Shown: one piece after another, positions 1-11,700 of the stretch
Layout of the letters: each line of letters begins with the position of its first letter
Numbering within the stretch: position 1 is the stretch's first letter
Origin: Acanthaster planci
Taxonomy: Eukaryota; Echinodermata; Asteroidea; Valvatida; Acanthasteridae
Length of the DNA stretch: 64,000 nucleotides
Assembly (NCBI RefSeq): GCF_001949145.1
Contig: NW_019091381.1
Location: 1,695,873 to 1,759,872 of the forward strand
Direction: 5' to 3'
Made by a program: the position numbers and the translations under genes
The notes under the pieces: model-generated
Told to the model about the DNA's origin: nothing
Seen by the model: only the letters and a program-made list of their open reading frames with translations
The model's database searches: none

Positions 1-414
1 AAAAACTCTTTTCTACACACTCCTATCTGGTTATTGCATTGAAAAGTGCAACTTTTAAACAATCAAAATAATCCATGTTTTTCCGGACAACTGAGGGCGC
101 TGTTGCTGTAAAGTCATTCAGGGACAACATGGTTCAGGGCATAGGTATTTCTGTTCAAATTGTGAATCTAGAATTTACTAACTAAAAAAATTTCTGAGAG
201 GGATTGATGGATTCTTATTGCTGTGCACATAAACAACAATGAATCAGCAAAGAAGAGAAAACATAGTCCAGGGAAATCTACAAAAACGCAGGACATTTTT
301 GAGTATACAAACCAGTGTACCGGTAACATTAATTGAGCAAGTTCTTCCCGAGTTCTGCTCATAAATATGGAAATCTCATTAGCATAAAAAGTTGAAATAA
401 GGTTTACTGAGGAA
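1..414. other. Intergenic, no gene seen
   Basis: AT-rich sequence with only short chance open frames. I see no splice-bounded exon, RNA gene or repeat structure here. It borders the left end of a hAT-like element at 415. Confidence 0.5.
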
Positions 415-897
415 TAGGGCCGAGTCAATTCGAATAATTCACTATTTGAGTATTCGACCTTCAATTCGATCGAATATCCGAATACTGACCGCCCGGCAGA
501 TTGTTGATGAACAAACCATAAACAAAATCAGTTGCCCAAACCCACACAATTGTACATTATAATCAATATAATAGCTTCTCACCTCTAGGACCATGTCCAG
601 CCACAATTTCGTTAGATCTAACGGAGGAATAATGGTTCTTGCCCTTTGAAAATTTCTATTCCTTTTAAATTTATTAGCGAATAATGTACTTTTTGAATCA
701 TTGTAAGACATATTGTCCTGTCGCTTTTCATTTGAATCTGCTTGAAACAAGCCTCCATAGTGCGATTTTTCTCATTTTAAACAAAAGAAAATTCTCCCTT
801 CCTTTTCATGAGTTTTGCATTCGAATATTCAAAAATCGGAAAATAATATTCGAATATTCTATAATCGATCGAAGATTCTGATATTCAGCACAGCCTA
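415..897 (+). mobile_element. hAT-like MITE, copy A
   Basis: A 483-bp non-autonomous element, aligned by eye over its whole length with 18211-18679 in the same orientation. The left end reads TAGGGCCGAGTCAATTCGAA. The right end reads TATTCAGCACAGCCTA, so the tips are approximately inverted (TAGGGC.../...AGCCTA). Both ends are rich in GAATATTC words. The flanking 8-mers do not match, so the target duplication has decayed or the ends are slightly misplaced. It contains no transposase frame. It ends 48 bp beyond the stop codon of the peptide gene at 945. Confidence 0.7.
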
Positions 898-944
898 CAA
901 GATGCCGCATTTTACAGCTTTGTAATCAAAAACGTTGATTGCAG

Positions 945-1646
945 CTACCCTTTAACTGGCAACAGTATATTGAAAAACTTCAATTTCAACCACTGGTGGC
1001 TGGAACGTATAGGGTCCCCTGGGGGCGTCCATAGCAGACTGCGCCTGCCACGTCGGTACTGAAGTAAGTTGTCACCATGTTAGGCCTCGCGAATAGTTGG
1101 TGCAATGCATCAGGAACTAGTATAAGAGTAATTAATCACCGTGGGACGATTGCCTTTCTCGAACTGGCTTTTGCGCTTCACCCTAGGCCGATTGAAGTCT
1201 TCGCCGTCCCGATCAAGTGTCGCTTTGGGCGTCGGCTGAATTATTTAAAATAAACAATGGGGAAGTTGGAGTTATCGCCCACTTTTTGATCAGGGAGAAG
1301 TAGGAAATAGGCTGTTTGCTCCAACCTGTGTGATGCACCGGTAAGCAACATACTAAGGCAAATATCCAGTGTGTAACTATCACTTCAAGGAATTACTTAT
1401 GACAGGATTACAAAAGCGCCCTCGTATCATCTCCTCTTCCTTTCCTCTGCTTTTCAAAATGTTCACTTCATCTCCAATATTAGAAATAGTAAACTGTAAC
1501 CACTTCACTGCGATTTGCATGATTTAGTTTTAGCATTAAGTACTCACCCTGAGACGATTTCCCTTCTCAAATTTATTCCGTCTCACCCTGTTAGTGGAGG
1601 CCGCCAGGGCACACCCTAACAACATCGCCAGTAGAATCAGTCTCAT
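945..1646 (-). CDS. Putative secreted peptide precursor with FEKGNR repeats (novel)
   Basis: I do not recognise this family. Three exons join in phase 0: 1548-1646, 1140-1235 and 945-1058 (CDS 309 nt, 102 aa). Introns start GTGAGT and GTGATT and end in CAG. Residues 1-16 (MRLILLAMLLGCALAA) form a typical signal peptide. Exon 1 then gives RVRR-NKFEKGNR. Exon 2 gives RVKR-KSQFEKGNR. Thus the same block, a basic cleavage site followed by FEKGNR, ends both exons, and the nucleotides around both donors are similar, indicating exon duplication. Exon 3 begins YRRGRRS, where G followed by RR is a classical amidation and cleavage signal, and ends in a basic, hydrophobic tail. There is no cysteine after the signal peptide. 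The layout fits a neuropeptide or antimicrobial peptide precursor; which one is inference. Exon 3 is the least certain part. The start is the only ATG that gives the signal peptide. Confidence 0.62.
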
Positions 1647-1912
1647 ATTGTTGGGGAGCTGATTGGATATTCAAACGATCGAATGCTACCAGTATTTGCA
1701 ATTTCTGTTTCGTTACCGGGAAGTGTGTCTTCTCGGCGAATCTGCGGGTTTTATTGGCTCATCATGTCGAGAAAATACGCCCACTTTCAACGGGGGGAGC
1801 CACGCCAGTTTTCCTCGGACTGATTTTGTGCGACGGATCGACAATTCGCAACAATCTAATGTTAGATATATGTAGCCTTCGGTTCAATGTAAAATTAAAC
1901 ACGCTTCCCAAT

Positions 1913-2089
1913 CAGTGGCGTAACTACGGGGTCACGTGCCCCCAATGCCCGTCCCCCTGGGTGCCCCCACATTTGAAAGCAGTGAATAATCTTCGTGAGT
2001 TTATGCATCAGCGGCTTACAGTTTCTTGTGCCGCTCCCTTGAGGAATGTGTGCACCCTGGGTACCCCCTTAACCTAAGTTACGCCACTG
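1913..2089. mobile_element. Short TIR element (CAGTGGCGTAACT ends)
   Basis: A 177-bp segment bounded by a 13-bp perfect terminal inverted repeat, CAGTGGCGTAACT at the left and AGTTACGCCACTG at the right. The interior has no coding capacity beyond chance frames. No clear target duplication was found (flanks TTCCCAAT and TGCCAAAA share little). Ends of this kind occur in several cut-and-paste superfamilies, so I do not assign one. Confidence 0.6.
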
Positions 2090-2433
2090 TGCCAAAATTC
2101 CTCTGTCATATTTTCAATAATGAAACAAATGGAATTTGTATTGGCGTTTCTCAAATCATGTGCTTAGCAAATTCTACACATTATGAGAGCATGGGTAGGC
2201 CCCTAACCATTGAACTTTCGGTGGGGGGACGACCCCCAACATCGTTCCCATGCATTTTTTGTTCTTCTCGAGACTTCAGGAACTTCTTGCCATCATTTTG
2301 ACACTAATGATTCATGAAATTCGGGCATACCATCCTCGTTAAACACACGGTTTCCGAGACAGGCCAGTGAAAAAAATATTAATTTTCCCTCTGACGTGGT
2401 CAATGAGGCCTTCAAATATCAATGGGTCATTAC

Positions 2434-2658
2434 ATGAGGTTGGGGCACAATTTGTGACGGTGTCCACGGTGGGTTCCGTAAAAATGAACAGCTATTTCCC
2501 TGCATGTGGATTTCAAATTCTCCATCTTGCAAGGCTGAAAATAGAGGCGAGTGTTACTTTTACAGAGTAAATGACCTACTCTACTCTACAGGTCATGACA
2601 GGTAGTAAAGGTTACCCATGTAACAAGGAGACTGTCACAAATTGTGCCCCAACCTCAT
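2434..2658. mobile_element. Short TIR element, 25-bp perfect inverted repeat
   Basis: The 25 bases at 2434-2458 (starting ATGAGGTTGGGGCAC) are repeated as an exact reverse complement at 2634-2658. The 175-bp interior is non-coding. No target duplication is obvious (left flank ...CATTAC, right flank AGAAAA...). The structure suggests a MITE or a potential RNA hairpin if transcribed. Confidence 0.6.
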
Positions 2659-5600
2659 AGAAAAACGCACAAAACAAACACACAAAAACGCCACTATATT
2701 GAACTGAGTGTAACCTTCACAGATAGATTCGTGATTAATGTCTTGCATGCAAAGCTTCAAAAAGACTGGGCATGGGACAGCCGAGATCGCCCGCTTTGGG
2801 ATGGTCAAAAGAAAATCCTCTCGTCAGCTCATCATTCCTAAATTCCCCGAAAACCCTAGGATGGTGTCCCCCAGTGTGTAGCCTGTTGCAATATCTCAAT
2901 CGCAGCGCATTAATTTCAGTTGGCCGACGGAAAGCAACAGTGTTTCACGCATGAAACTCACTTTGTAATTAAGTGGCTGAAATGCGTCCGAATTAAACAA
3001 TAGTCAGGAAGAATGCTGACGTCACAAGTGGAATAACGGTTGCAGATTCGACAATAGTACCGGCAGTGGAAATTTCTCCCCCCCCCCAAAAAAAGAAAAC
3101 AAAACAATGAAAAGGACTTGTATTAATTAATACTCACATTAATTATTTTCGAAAGTAGAAATTAGTTAGAAGATATTGTTCAGACACAATGGTGTCGGAA
3201 GGACAAGCCAAAACAATTGCGATGTTGGATAAAAGATTCGACATTATGTGTACAAATAAACGTATTTTGTTTTTTAGAATCAGTCACGTACACGAGACAT
3301 GCAGAAATAATTAAAGTTTGCATCCATAACTTTACCACGATACTTTACCAGCCGCTTCGGACGAGCCTTACACTTTGTTTCACAAGGTTATTACTGCCCA
3401 CGGGCAATATTCTTAGTGAATTAGTGTTACTTCATTTTACTACGTTCAATTACCGAAGGACAAGCATACAAACTCCGGACGCGACACTCAAAGCCTGTCT
3501 TGGTGCGCTGCAAGCGATGACTTTTACGTAATGGGTATCATAATCCTTCTTGGTCATTAATATCTCCGTGAGCACCGTACATACATCTCAACTGTGAACG
3601 ATTGTGATAAATTGACTATCCGGTACCACAGGGAAAATAAGATAAACACGGCACGTGTAAATTACAACGAAAAAAACAAGAACAAAAACAACAGAACAAA
3701 AATAACACGATTACCCAATTCGCTTCTTCGTTCGTTTATTCATAGAAAATATAAGACCCGTTCATCAATTTGATCGTGACCAAAATATACAAACGGTTAA
3801 TGAAAATTAACAGTTCACGAAAACAATAAAGGATGTTGTTCATCAAACCGGACGGTGTTAAAAAAAAAAAAGGTTGGTCGGACGGAACTATCGGCAAAAA
3901 TTACTTTCATACCCAAGTAATTTTCTTGTATCAAGAAACTAATCTTACACATACAAAAAAAACTGCTGCTGTTTGATCGGACGGAATCAGGAAGAATCTA
4001 TCGTCATTCTTTTCTCAAAACAAAAGGGATTAACCGGCACATATTATATTGCAGGAGGATCTTTCATGAGAAAGAGAAGTTCCAAACTTTAATCCAGTTT
4101 TTAAGAATGCAGTTTTTAACAAGTAACCAAACGTTTTGCTGGCTTTTCGTCAGCTACAGTGATATTACAAGAGCAGTTTTACGTGGCAGTGGTGTAATAT
4201 GCTGACAAAAACCTACAACGACATACACCCGACTCCTGAAAATTTAAACACAGCCCCAGATTTTGAAGAATTTCTCCAATCCCTAATATCATAGTTCTTT
4301 TGCTTGAAATGTTATTTGAATATCCGATTAAATTATTGGAGTTCGGTACGGTGTGAAATGTATGAAGCATGATATATCATAGAGTTTATCCCACAGAAAA
4401 AACTACAAAATTATTCCCGAATTGCTTCTAATGCACACGCACACATCTATTGCGCCTAACTGCAAAGTCTAATTAGTAAATAACATGTACTACTATACTG
4501 CCCATGACACCAAAGAAATGTGTAGATCGTATTGGCCTCTTCTATCGTTGGGATTCCTACTCAAAAATATCAAGCAAATGCATTTTAAGATATTTTCTTT
4601 TTCAAGACAACAAATTCTACACAAGTACACAACCTTGGTAGTTTTATCACTGTCGTGCCTTTTCCATTTCCTGTCGCGAACTGTCTCACTAAAACATGTA
4701 CATGTATTTATTAGAAGTTTGCATGTGAAGATTCTCCTAAGTGAGTGAACAGTTACTGGCTTCACAAAAATTGTCCTATCTAGAACCAAATGCGTGTATT
4801 TACATAATATTCACAAAGTGAGAAAACAAAGCATCCGAGAGCCTGAGCCATAGATCTGCTCAGCTGGTACTTTTGCGGCAAAACAGCGTCTTGTTAAAAG
4901 GTAGGTGAATTAGCCAGTAAAATATCCTGCTCAGCAGATGATGAAATTTGGCTTTTCTAGTCTTTATATTGGACTGTAATAAAAAAAATATTGCTACGCA
5001 TAATACTTTTATAGGGTTGTCTGGTTCTCATAAAGGAAAGCTGAGGTTTAAATTAGTCTGCTTTGCAACTAACAAAAGTGAGTGCGGAAGTATGCTACTT
5101 GTTTTGTTCTTAAAAATCTGTGCAATCATGGTTTTCCTGTTGGCATGCTCTTCAAAGTGTTTCTTTAATTAAACCACATTTTGCTATCTAAAAAATGATA
5201 TCATAATGTCAGTTAATACACTATAGAAACTTTCAAGGAGGGTTTTCGATTAATTTTTGTCCCTTTGTACAGATCAGTCGAGGAATTTTTCCCACACTGG
5301 AGCTCACTTTCCTCGTTTTTTGTCTCTGGCTGATTGGGGGCGGGCGCTAGCTTTTCCTCCGCCCCCTTCCCCCAGCTTGCCCAACACATCTAGGACGTTG
5401 CACATTATTTCCTGCCAAACGCAAAAGCAAAGTGTACAGTTCAGATGATCCAGAAATTACAAAATGTAACCATGCAATTACTTGGGGGGGGTTCGAACTC
5501 AGATTAAAAATGTACCAAATAATCTGACGGTACATCATACTCCTGCTCTGCTCTAAAATCACGTTATCACAAGAATGTAATCTAAATTCTAATTTCACGT

Positions 5601-5731
5601 GATTTCCCCTTCAGAGTGATTTGCTACAAGATGACATATGCCAATGTTCAGACATCGGTGCAACATGGTCTTATCACTGGGTATTTGTAAGAGGAGCTTT
5701 CAGTTAAAAAAAAGTTGGGGAACAAGACCAC
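2659..5731. other. Intergenic region between peptide gene and STKLD1 3' end
   Basis: About 3 kb with no convincing exon. It contains homopolymer runs (C-run near 3078, A-runs) and one open stretch near 3217-3531 without codon bias or splice context. A possible alternative STKLD1 terminal exon near 4870-4975 was considered and not adopted. Confidence 0.4.
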
Positions 5732-8700
5732 CTAAGTGGCCCATCCAATCAGTGGAGGGTGTCTAAGGACGTTGAGAGACACCTGACTATGTGAATGTAC
5801 ATTTAAAAAACCAATGCATGCATTTGGTAAGCGATTACAATTGTTTAAATGAAAACATCAAACTACAACGTTGTTGAGCCCCTAAGCTTATCTGCCCACG
5901 AAGCACACCTGGGATTGTATTAAAGTGTTGATTTTGTTGTGAAGGGAGGAAAATCCGAGATATCAACCCTAAAACCAAAGAGGTGAAAGCCAATTAATTT
6001 TTTCACTTGCCATCCCAGCCATCCAAAAGAAAAAACCTGACTTACCTCATTGTCCGCAAACTTTGTCTTAATGCTTTTCAAGACACTGGCGATGTTCAGC
6101 TTTTTCAAAGCTATCAAGCCATCATCTGTACAAAACATGCAAATATAGAAGGAATTTGACAAGTTCAGTGTCACAAAATGACAATGGCGCAATCCGGTTG
6201 ATGTTAAACGGGTCAAGAGGTTGGTGGAATTTGCCGAACTCTGACACTAGTTGCAGAGCTTACACACCAATAATCCAATTCACGTGACTAAGGGTTTTAA
6301 AACCAAACTGGGGTGGGCTGCAGGGTACAGATGCCATCACAGGCCTACCGATTTCAGACATCTCCATGTAGAAACAGCAGACGTTTTCAGCCACATCAGG
6401 ATCGTCATGATGTTGCTTGTACGCTTCCGTCACCACCTGGATGCCGCTCTTATTTTGCTCGTTCTCGCTCATTGCAGCATAGGCGCTCTCCTCCGACTCG
6501 CTGACCAAGCTAGCCAGGGCCATGCAAGCATTCTTCACTACATCAGGATTCTATATGGGAACAATAAGAACAGATCTGGGATGGCAGACCGATTCATTTG
6601 CACTCACTGCAGCTACAATTCATCTCAACAGCCAAAACAGCCCTTGAAATATTCAAATGAGTGTTGTATTGAAGGCACGACTGGAATTTTCCGGAACTCT
6701 ACTCACTTCAGGTGTACCTGGTTCGAACCCCACTGATGATCCTACATTACAGTCACATGCCCCCCACTTTCTGCGTTAAAACTGTACCCCACTTTAGCAT
6801 ATCTGTCACTCTAGCTTCATCTGCCTTCAGTGGTTTCCGTGTCCTATTACAGTAACCTTGGCTTCTTTAAAGCGATTCCCGTGGAATGTTCCAATGTTTA
6901 CCATCCCTTACCTTGATGTGTGTTTGTACGGCTCTCAGGAACAAGTCTGCTGCATTGTGTTCCCCCATTGTCTCAATGTTTTCATCTGTGCACAAACAAG
7001 CAATGACGATGACAATGACAATGACAAAAATGTATTCAGCAGACTCATGCAGTGCTTGGGTACAGTTTGTGGAACCCAAACTACTGGAGTGCACTCCAGT
7101 ATCAGACAGCATCAGTTTGTGGTGTCAGCGTGCTCGTTATCTGTTCACGTTAATCCAACTTTGACCAATGGTGGGGTTTTTTGCTGGGGACACTTCTGTC
7201 CTCTTTTCCATGTGGTTTTCTGGCAAATTTTCAAGACTTCTGGCTTTGGCACTTTTGGCTCATTCACCAATTCACATCAGGAAATATTATGAAACCACCA
7301 TTCAGTGTGACATCCAAAGACCCACATGTCACCAAACTTATCCAGATCATTCAGAAGTCCCTAAAAGCACTTTCGAGTTGGAAGAATCCTGCGCAAGGTA
7401 AATCAACAGTGATCCTAAACATTTTTACCCACATGATAGTTTCTTTTCTTCAGGATGCCAGACTACGTGATACAACCAAACAAAGGGACCATGCTGACGC
7501 AAAATAAAACAAAATTACTGAAAATATGGCTTAAGACTTATTTTTCAGGATCCAGTCAAAAAAAGGCTCCATGCATGAACGAATCTGGGCCACGTTTTTA
7601 GCGCTGACTTCAAAAAGGTAACACAGGAGTGTGCCTTTAAATGCCCCACTGCAAGTACCAAGCCGCTACATGTCATAGACTGAGTCTGAATCAACTGGCT
7701 ATGGCTGAAGAAAAACCACACGTCTCTATGGAAACTGGCTTCAGCAACTAGCTGGCGGCCCCTCATGTCCATGTGTTATTTCTAGCCGCAGCCGGTCTGA
7801 TAAGGAAACGTCTTTAACCTTCCAGCGAGAGTCCCCACATCGCGGTGCATGCCGAGTCAATGACACTCGCTGCCTCCATGTGCGTCCCCATTGCGTTCAT
7901 TAGATCCTTCACTCCACTCTCCTCGCGAATGATGGTCAAGTTATTCTCTGAAAAGGAGGGTGAAAAAAAAAAACCAGCGTAACATTTGAGAGAAACCCAC
8001 TCGGGAGTAACTTGGGACTGTTGGTCAATCTGTTGTCTGAAACGTTTGCCCCTGTCCTTACCATTTATCGTAAGACAGGAGAGGGCGCTGCAGGCGTGGG
8101 CGCATACATCAGCATCGTTGGGAAATCCCCTCATTGCTGCTAGGATGTCTTGGATGCCCCCGAGTGTTCCAATTGTGCCAGCAGCTTGCTCTGAACAGGG
8201 GAAAAGGACAGGTATTGGACAAAACGAGACCTACAAAAATCAGGAAAAATAAATCTACTATAGGTATGCCTCTCCTCTATCTTTTTTTTTCAACGCAACA
8301 AGAAACAGTAATTAGCTGATGTTACAGTGCAACCAAGCGTGGATTGTTAACCTAAGCTCGTTATTTTAGAGCGACTTCAGTTGCAGACTACTCGTCACCT
8401 GCTGGTCTACTTTGCCTGGTACCCAGAATGTCTTGTATGCACAGATCACCACGCAGACTAAACAAACGGTTATTAAATGTTTGCCAATCAAACCTGACCC
8501 AAGCACTCTTTTTGAGGCGTAAGAAATTTGGACAATAACAGACATATCCAAAGACCACTCAGACCTGTGAATATCTATGATAAGTTTTATGACAGTGACA
8601 ACTTACCGTTCATGGCCAGTGATTTCAGAAGTAAACAGGCCACACTCTGGAGTTCCTTGGAAGCACCATGAGCCTAAATACAATGAAAACAGCAGAACAA

Positions 8701-11700
8701 AAAGCAATTATTGGGCCTACTGAATGACACATCACTCATGGTGTAACAAAACAGGACGGTTTCTACACGTATGTACCTTCTAAATTGGACTTTTTAAAAT
8801 ATAAAAGTGGAATACAAGCAGTTTATATGAATTCAATGGTTCCAAAATTTGAGAGAGAAACCTAGTACTTACTTTCATACTCAGCGTGATGTTCTTGATG
8901 AGTTTGTTGGAAAAGAGAACGTCGTCGCCATCTTCCTCAGGGTCAGCTGAATGAAAGACAAAAAACATTCAGCCTTAATTAATGACCCAATGAAATGCCG
9001 AAGTCTTTCAAATCATCTTTTTGGATTTGTCGAATGAAAATGCATGGGTTGACTGCAAATGGGGCAGTCTTTGATTGGGCGATGGTGTGCAGTCTTTAAT
9101 TGGGCCATGCTGTGTAGTCTTTAATTGGGCCCTGCTGCGCAATCTCCAATTGGCCCCTGCTGTGCAATCTCCAATTGGCCCCTGCTGTGCAATCTTCAAT
9201 TGGACCATGCTGTGCAATCTTTAATTGGGCCTTGTTGTGCAGTCTTTAATTGGGCCCTGCTCTGCTTTCTTACCTGCAGACACTAGTGTAAGCAGTAGAC
9301 GGCAGGCCTGTACCTGCACGCTGACATCTTTCACGTGTTCCCTCATCAGGCTCATCACCAGGGTCTTGGCCTCGTTGGTCAGCACTGGAGCTACGTAGAG
9401 ACAGTCAACCATTCAGTTTGTAAATGGCAACGTTATCATACTTGAGGAAAGCTTTGACACAGCCAGTCAGTACTTTTCTTGTGCTGATACTGTCACAGCA
9501 TTTCTTTGTTTTGAATTTCACCTTTTGAGTTTCTTGCAGTGAGAATGGAGCTATGCTTTATGCTGAACAACCTGCCCACAAACAGCAAGTGCCCAGATAT
9601 CGCTAAGGTTTGTGGAGGCACACACCCTCCTTCACTTTTTACACAAAAACACCAAGATTTGAACTCCTCGATCCATGGTGGTGTACACCATTGCTTTTGG
9701 GTCGCAATTTCACAAGATTGGCTGATTGTGGTGTGTAATATTCATTCAACGGACTTGTTTCACGTTTGAGTCAACTGCTATGTGAAAAATCGAAGAATAA
9801 CAGCACGGCATTTTCACGATTAAATCGAAGATCTTGTAATTTGTCTTGCGTAAAATCTATGGATTACATAGATTTGCACTCCTTGGTACTTTTCTGGAAA
9901 TGTTTCTTGTCACACTGTCTGTGGTAATACTACCTCCAATGATTTCCATGACCTTGGCAAAGCTTACTCCTTGGCCTGACACCACCTGCGGCCGACTTCT
10001 TATAACACATCCTCAATCTATGATTGACACCTGTAATGTGTCCAACTGGTCCAACATTCCCAATATTCAGTGAACCAAAATAGATGGTATCCTAGCATTT
10101 CTTCCATGACTGAATGTTAATGAAGTGGACTTACTTTTGAAGGTGTTGAGGTGAGTCAGGGCATTGGCTACGGTAACTTCGTTGTCCTTGTTCTTTTTCA
10201 TAAATTCTGGGCGAGGAACAAAGCAATGTTTCATCGGAGTCACATTTCTTTACCACTCAAAACAGTATATGGTGAACAGGTGTCTTTCAGTTACGCTTTG
10301 AAGCAGACATTTTACGTTCTAATTTAACATGTATTGGTAAAATACCTACTTCACAAAATACTGACAAAACCAATGACTTCTAAAAATGAAGGCAAGACAG
10401 AGATACACTGGTCTAAATTAGTCATGATGAATTTCAGCTTTGTTTTGTCAAAGCCAATGGAAAGAAATGACATCATCGAGAAGCAATCCCCTGTGAACTC
10501 ACCGATAGTTCCAGGAATATCTGTGCCTTTTGGTACAGCCACTGCCAAAAAAAAGCAAACCACATTTGTGAATAGGAAGCAGAATGGAGAAGATCGGGTT
10601 CTGGACTAGGTTGCTAAAATTTGCAACTCTTCCCACTTCTTGGAGAAATTCTGAGCTTCTTTCACACAAGACCTCACTTCCGCAGTGCAATATGCGGGAT
10701 GCATAAATCAGAATGTGATTCTACTAATTTGACAATAATTACAAATAAAAACAATTTACAACTGACCCATCCATCTTTTTTTATTACAGTAATGTGAGTG
10801 CTCAGAACTATGCACGCATGCTTAGAACAAAGCGCACACACTCAGAACTGTTAGAAAGGACCGTTGTGTCTGTCACCACCAAGTTTCTCAAAGTCTCCCA
10901 TTAATCCAGCCGTTCAGTTATCGTGTCTTTAAATGACTCTCACTAACTCACGTGCACTCTGCTTCTTTGCTTTCTTGTTCTCGGCGATATGAGACTGACT
11001 GAGGGCTAGACACTCTTTGATGTAGGGAAGATCTAAAAGCTCACTGGAGCATCAAAAGAAATATACAGATGAGTCACAATCAACAAACGTATTCTTTACA
11101 AAATGCTGCTTACTCGTTAAGAAAGTCCCAATACTGAACCTGTTCACAGTCCCTTCAGTACCTATTTGTCACATTTCCTATTTTATTTTATATTGTATCA
11201 CAATCCTCAGTATCCTCCCGATGCTTGTAACCAGGAGCCCAATCTAGTTCACATAAATTTCACAGCAAATCACACTACTTACTGAAGTCCAGGTGGCTTT
11301 GGAACTCACCTTGTAGTTGGTCTCTGCTGGAAGTTTTTGCGGAGCATAGCGCGGATGAGCTGTGCCAAGTCTTTTGAATAATCCTGCAAGAAATTCAATA
11401 TGCCATTTCGAATATCGACCTTTACGGGTTTTGAGATCACATGCGACTTTTTATGCTGAACTCATCAGACGCGTGACACAACGGCACATTATGTTTGTAA
11501 CTTAGAAACAGCGAAGTTCAGCTGAAAAATACGGTTACTGAGAGACTGAAGGCAGAATATTTGATTCCAAACAAAATTGTTGTCAATACCTCTTGAACCT
11601 TTTCTAATATTTCCTCCAGTAAATTGACAGACTGCTTCACGTCAAACAAGACAGCATTCACCTGGGCACGCTGTAAATCAAGAAACAAAAATTTGGGTTG

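Noticed and set aside
4870-4975. Possible alternative last exon of STKLD1
   Set aside because: Has a polypyrimidine tract and open frame but no resemblance to the family end; the exon at 5732 fits slightly better.
6700-6740. B-box-like GGTTCGAACCCC suggesting a tRNA gene
   Set aside because: No A-box at the right distance and no cloverleaf.
7181-7507. Plus-strand frame in an STKLD1 intron
   Set aside because: No family resemblance and no splice context; it lies antisense to an intron between two well-supported exons.
7545-7772. Minus-strand frames between STKLD1 exons 18 and 19
   Set aside because: Joining exons 18 and 19 directly keeps phase and the 43-aa armadillo spacing, so no extra exon is needed.
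9900-9990. Minus-strand frame (GVSFAKVMEIIG) between STKLD1 exons 13 and 14
   Set aside because: It has an acceptor and donor, but its phase does not fit either neighbour, whereas exons 13 and 14 join directly in phase.
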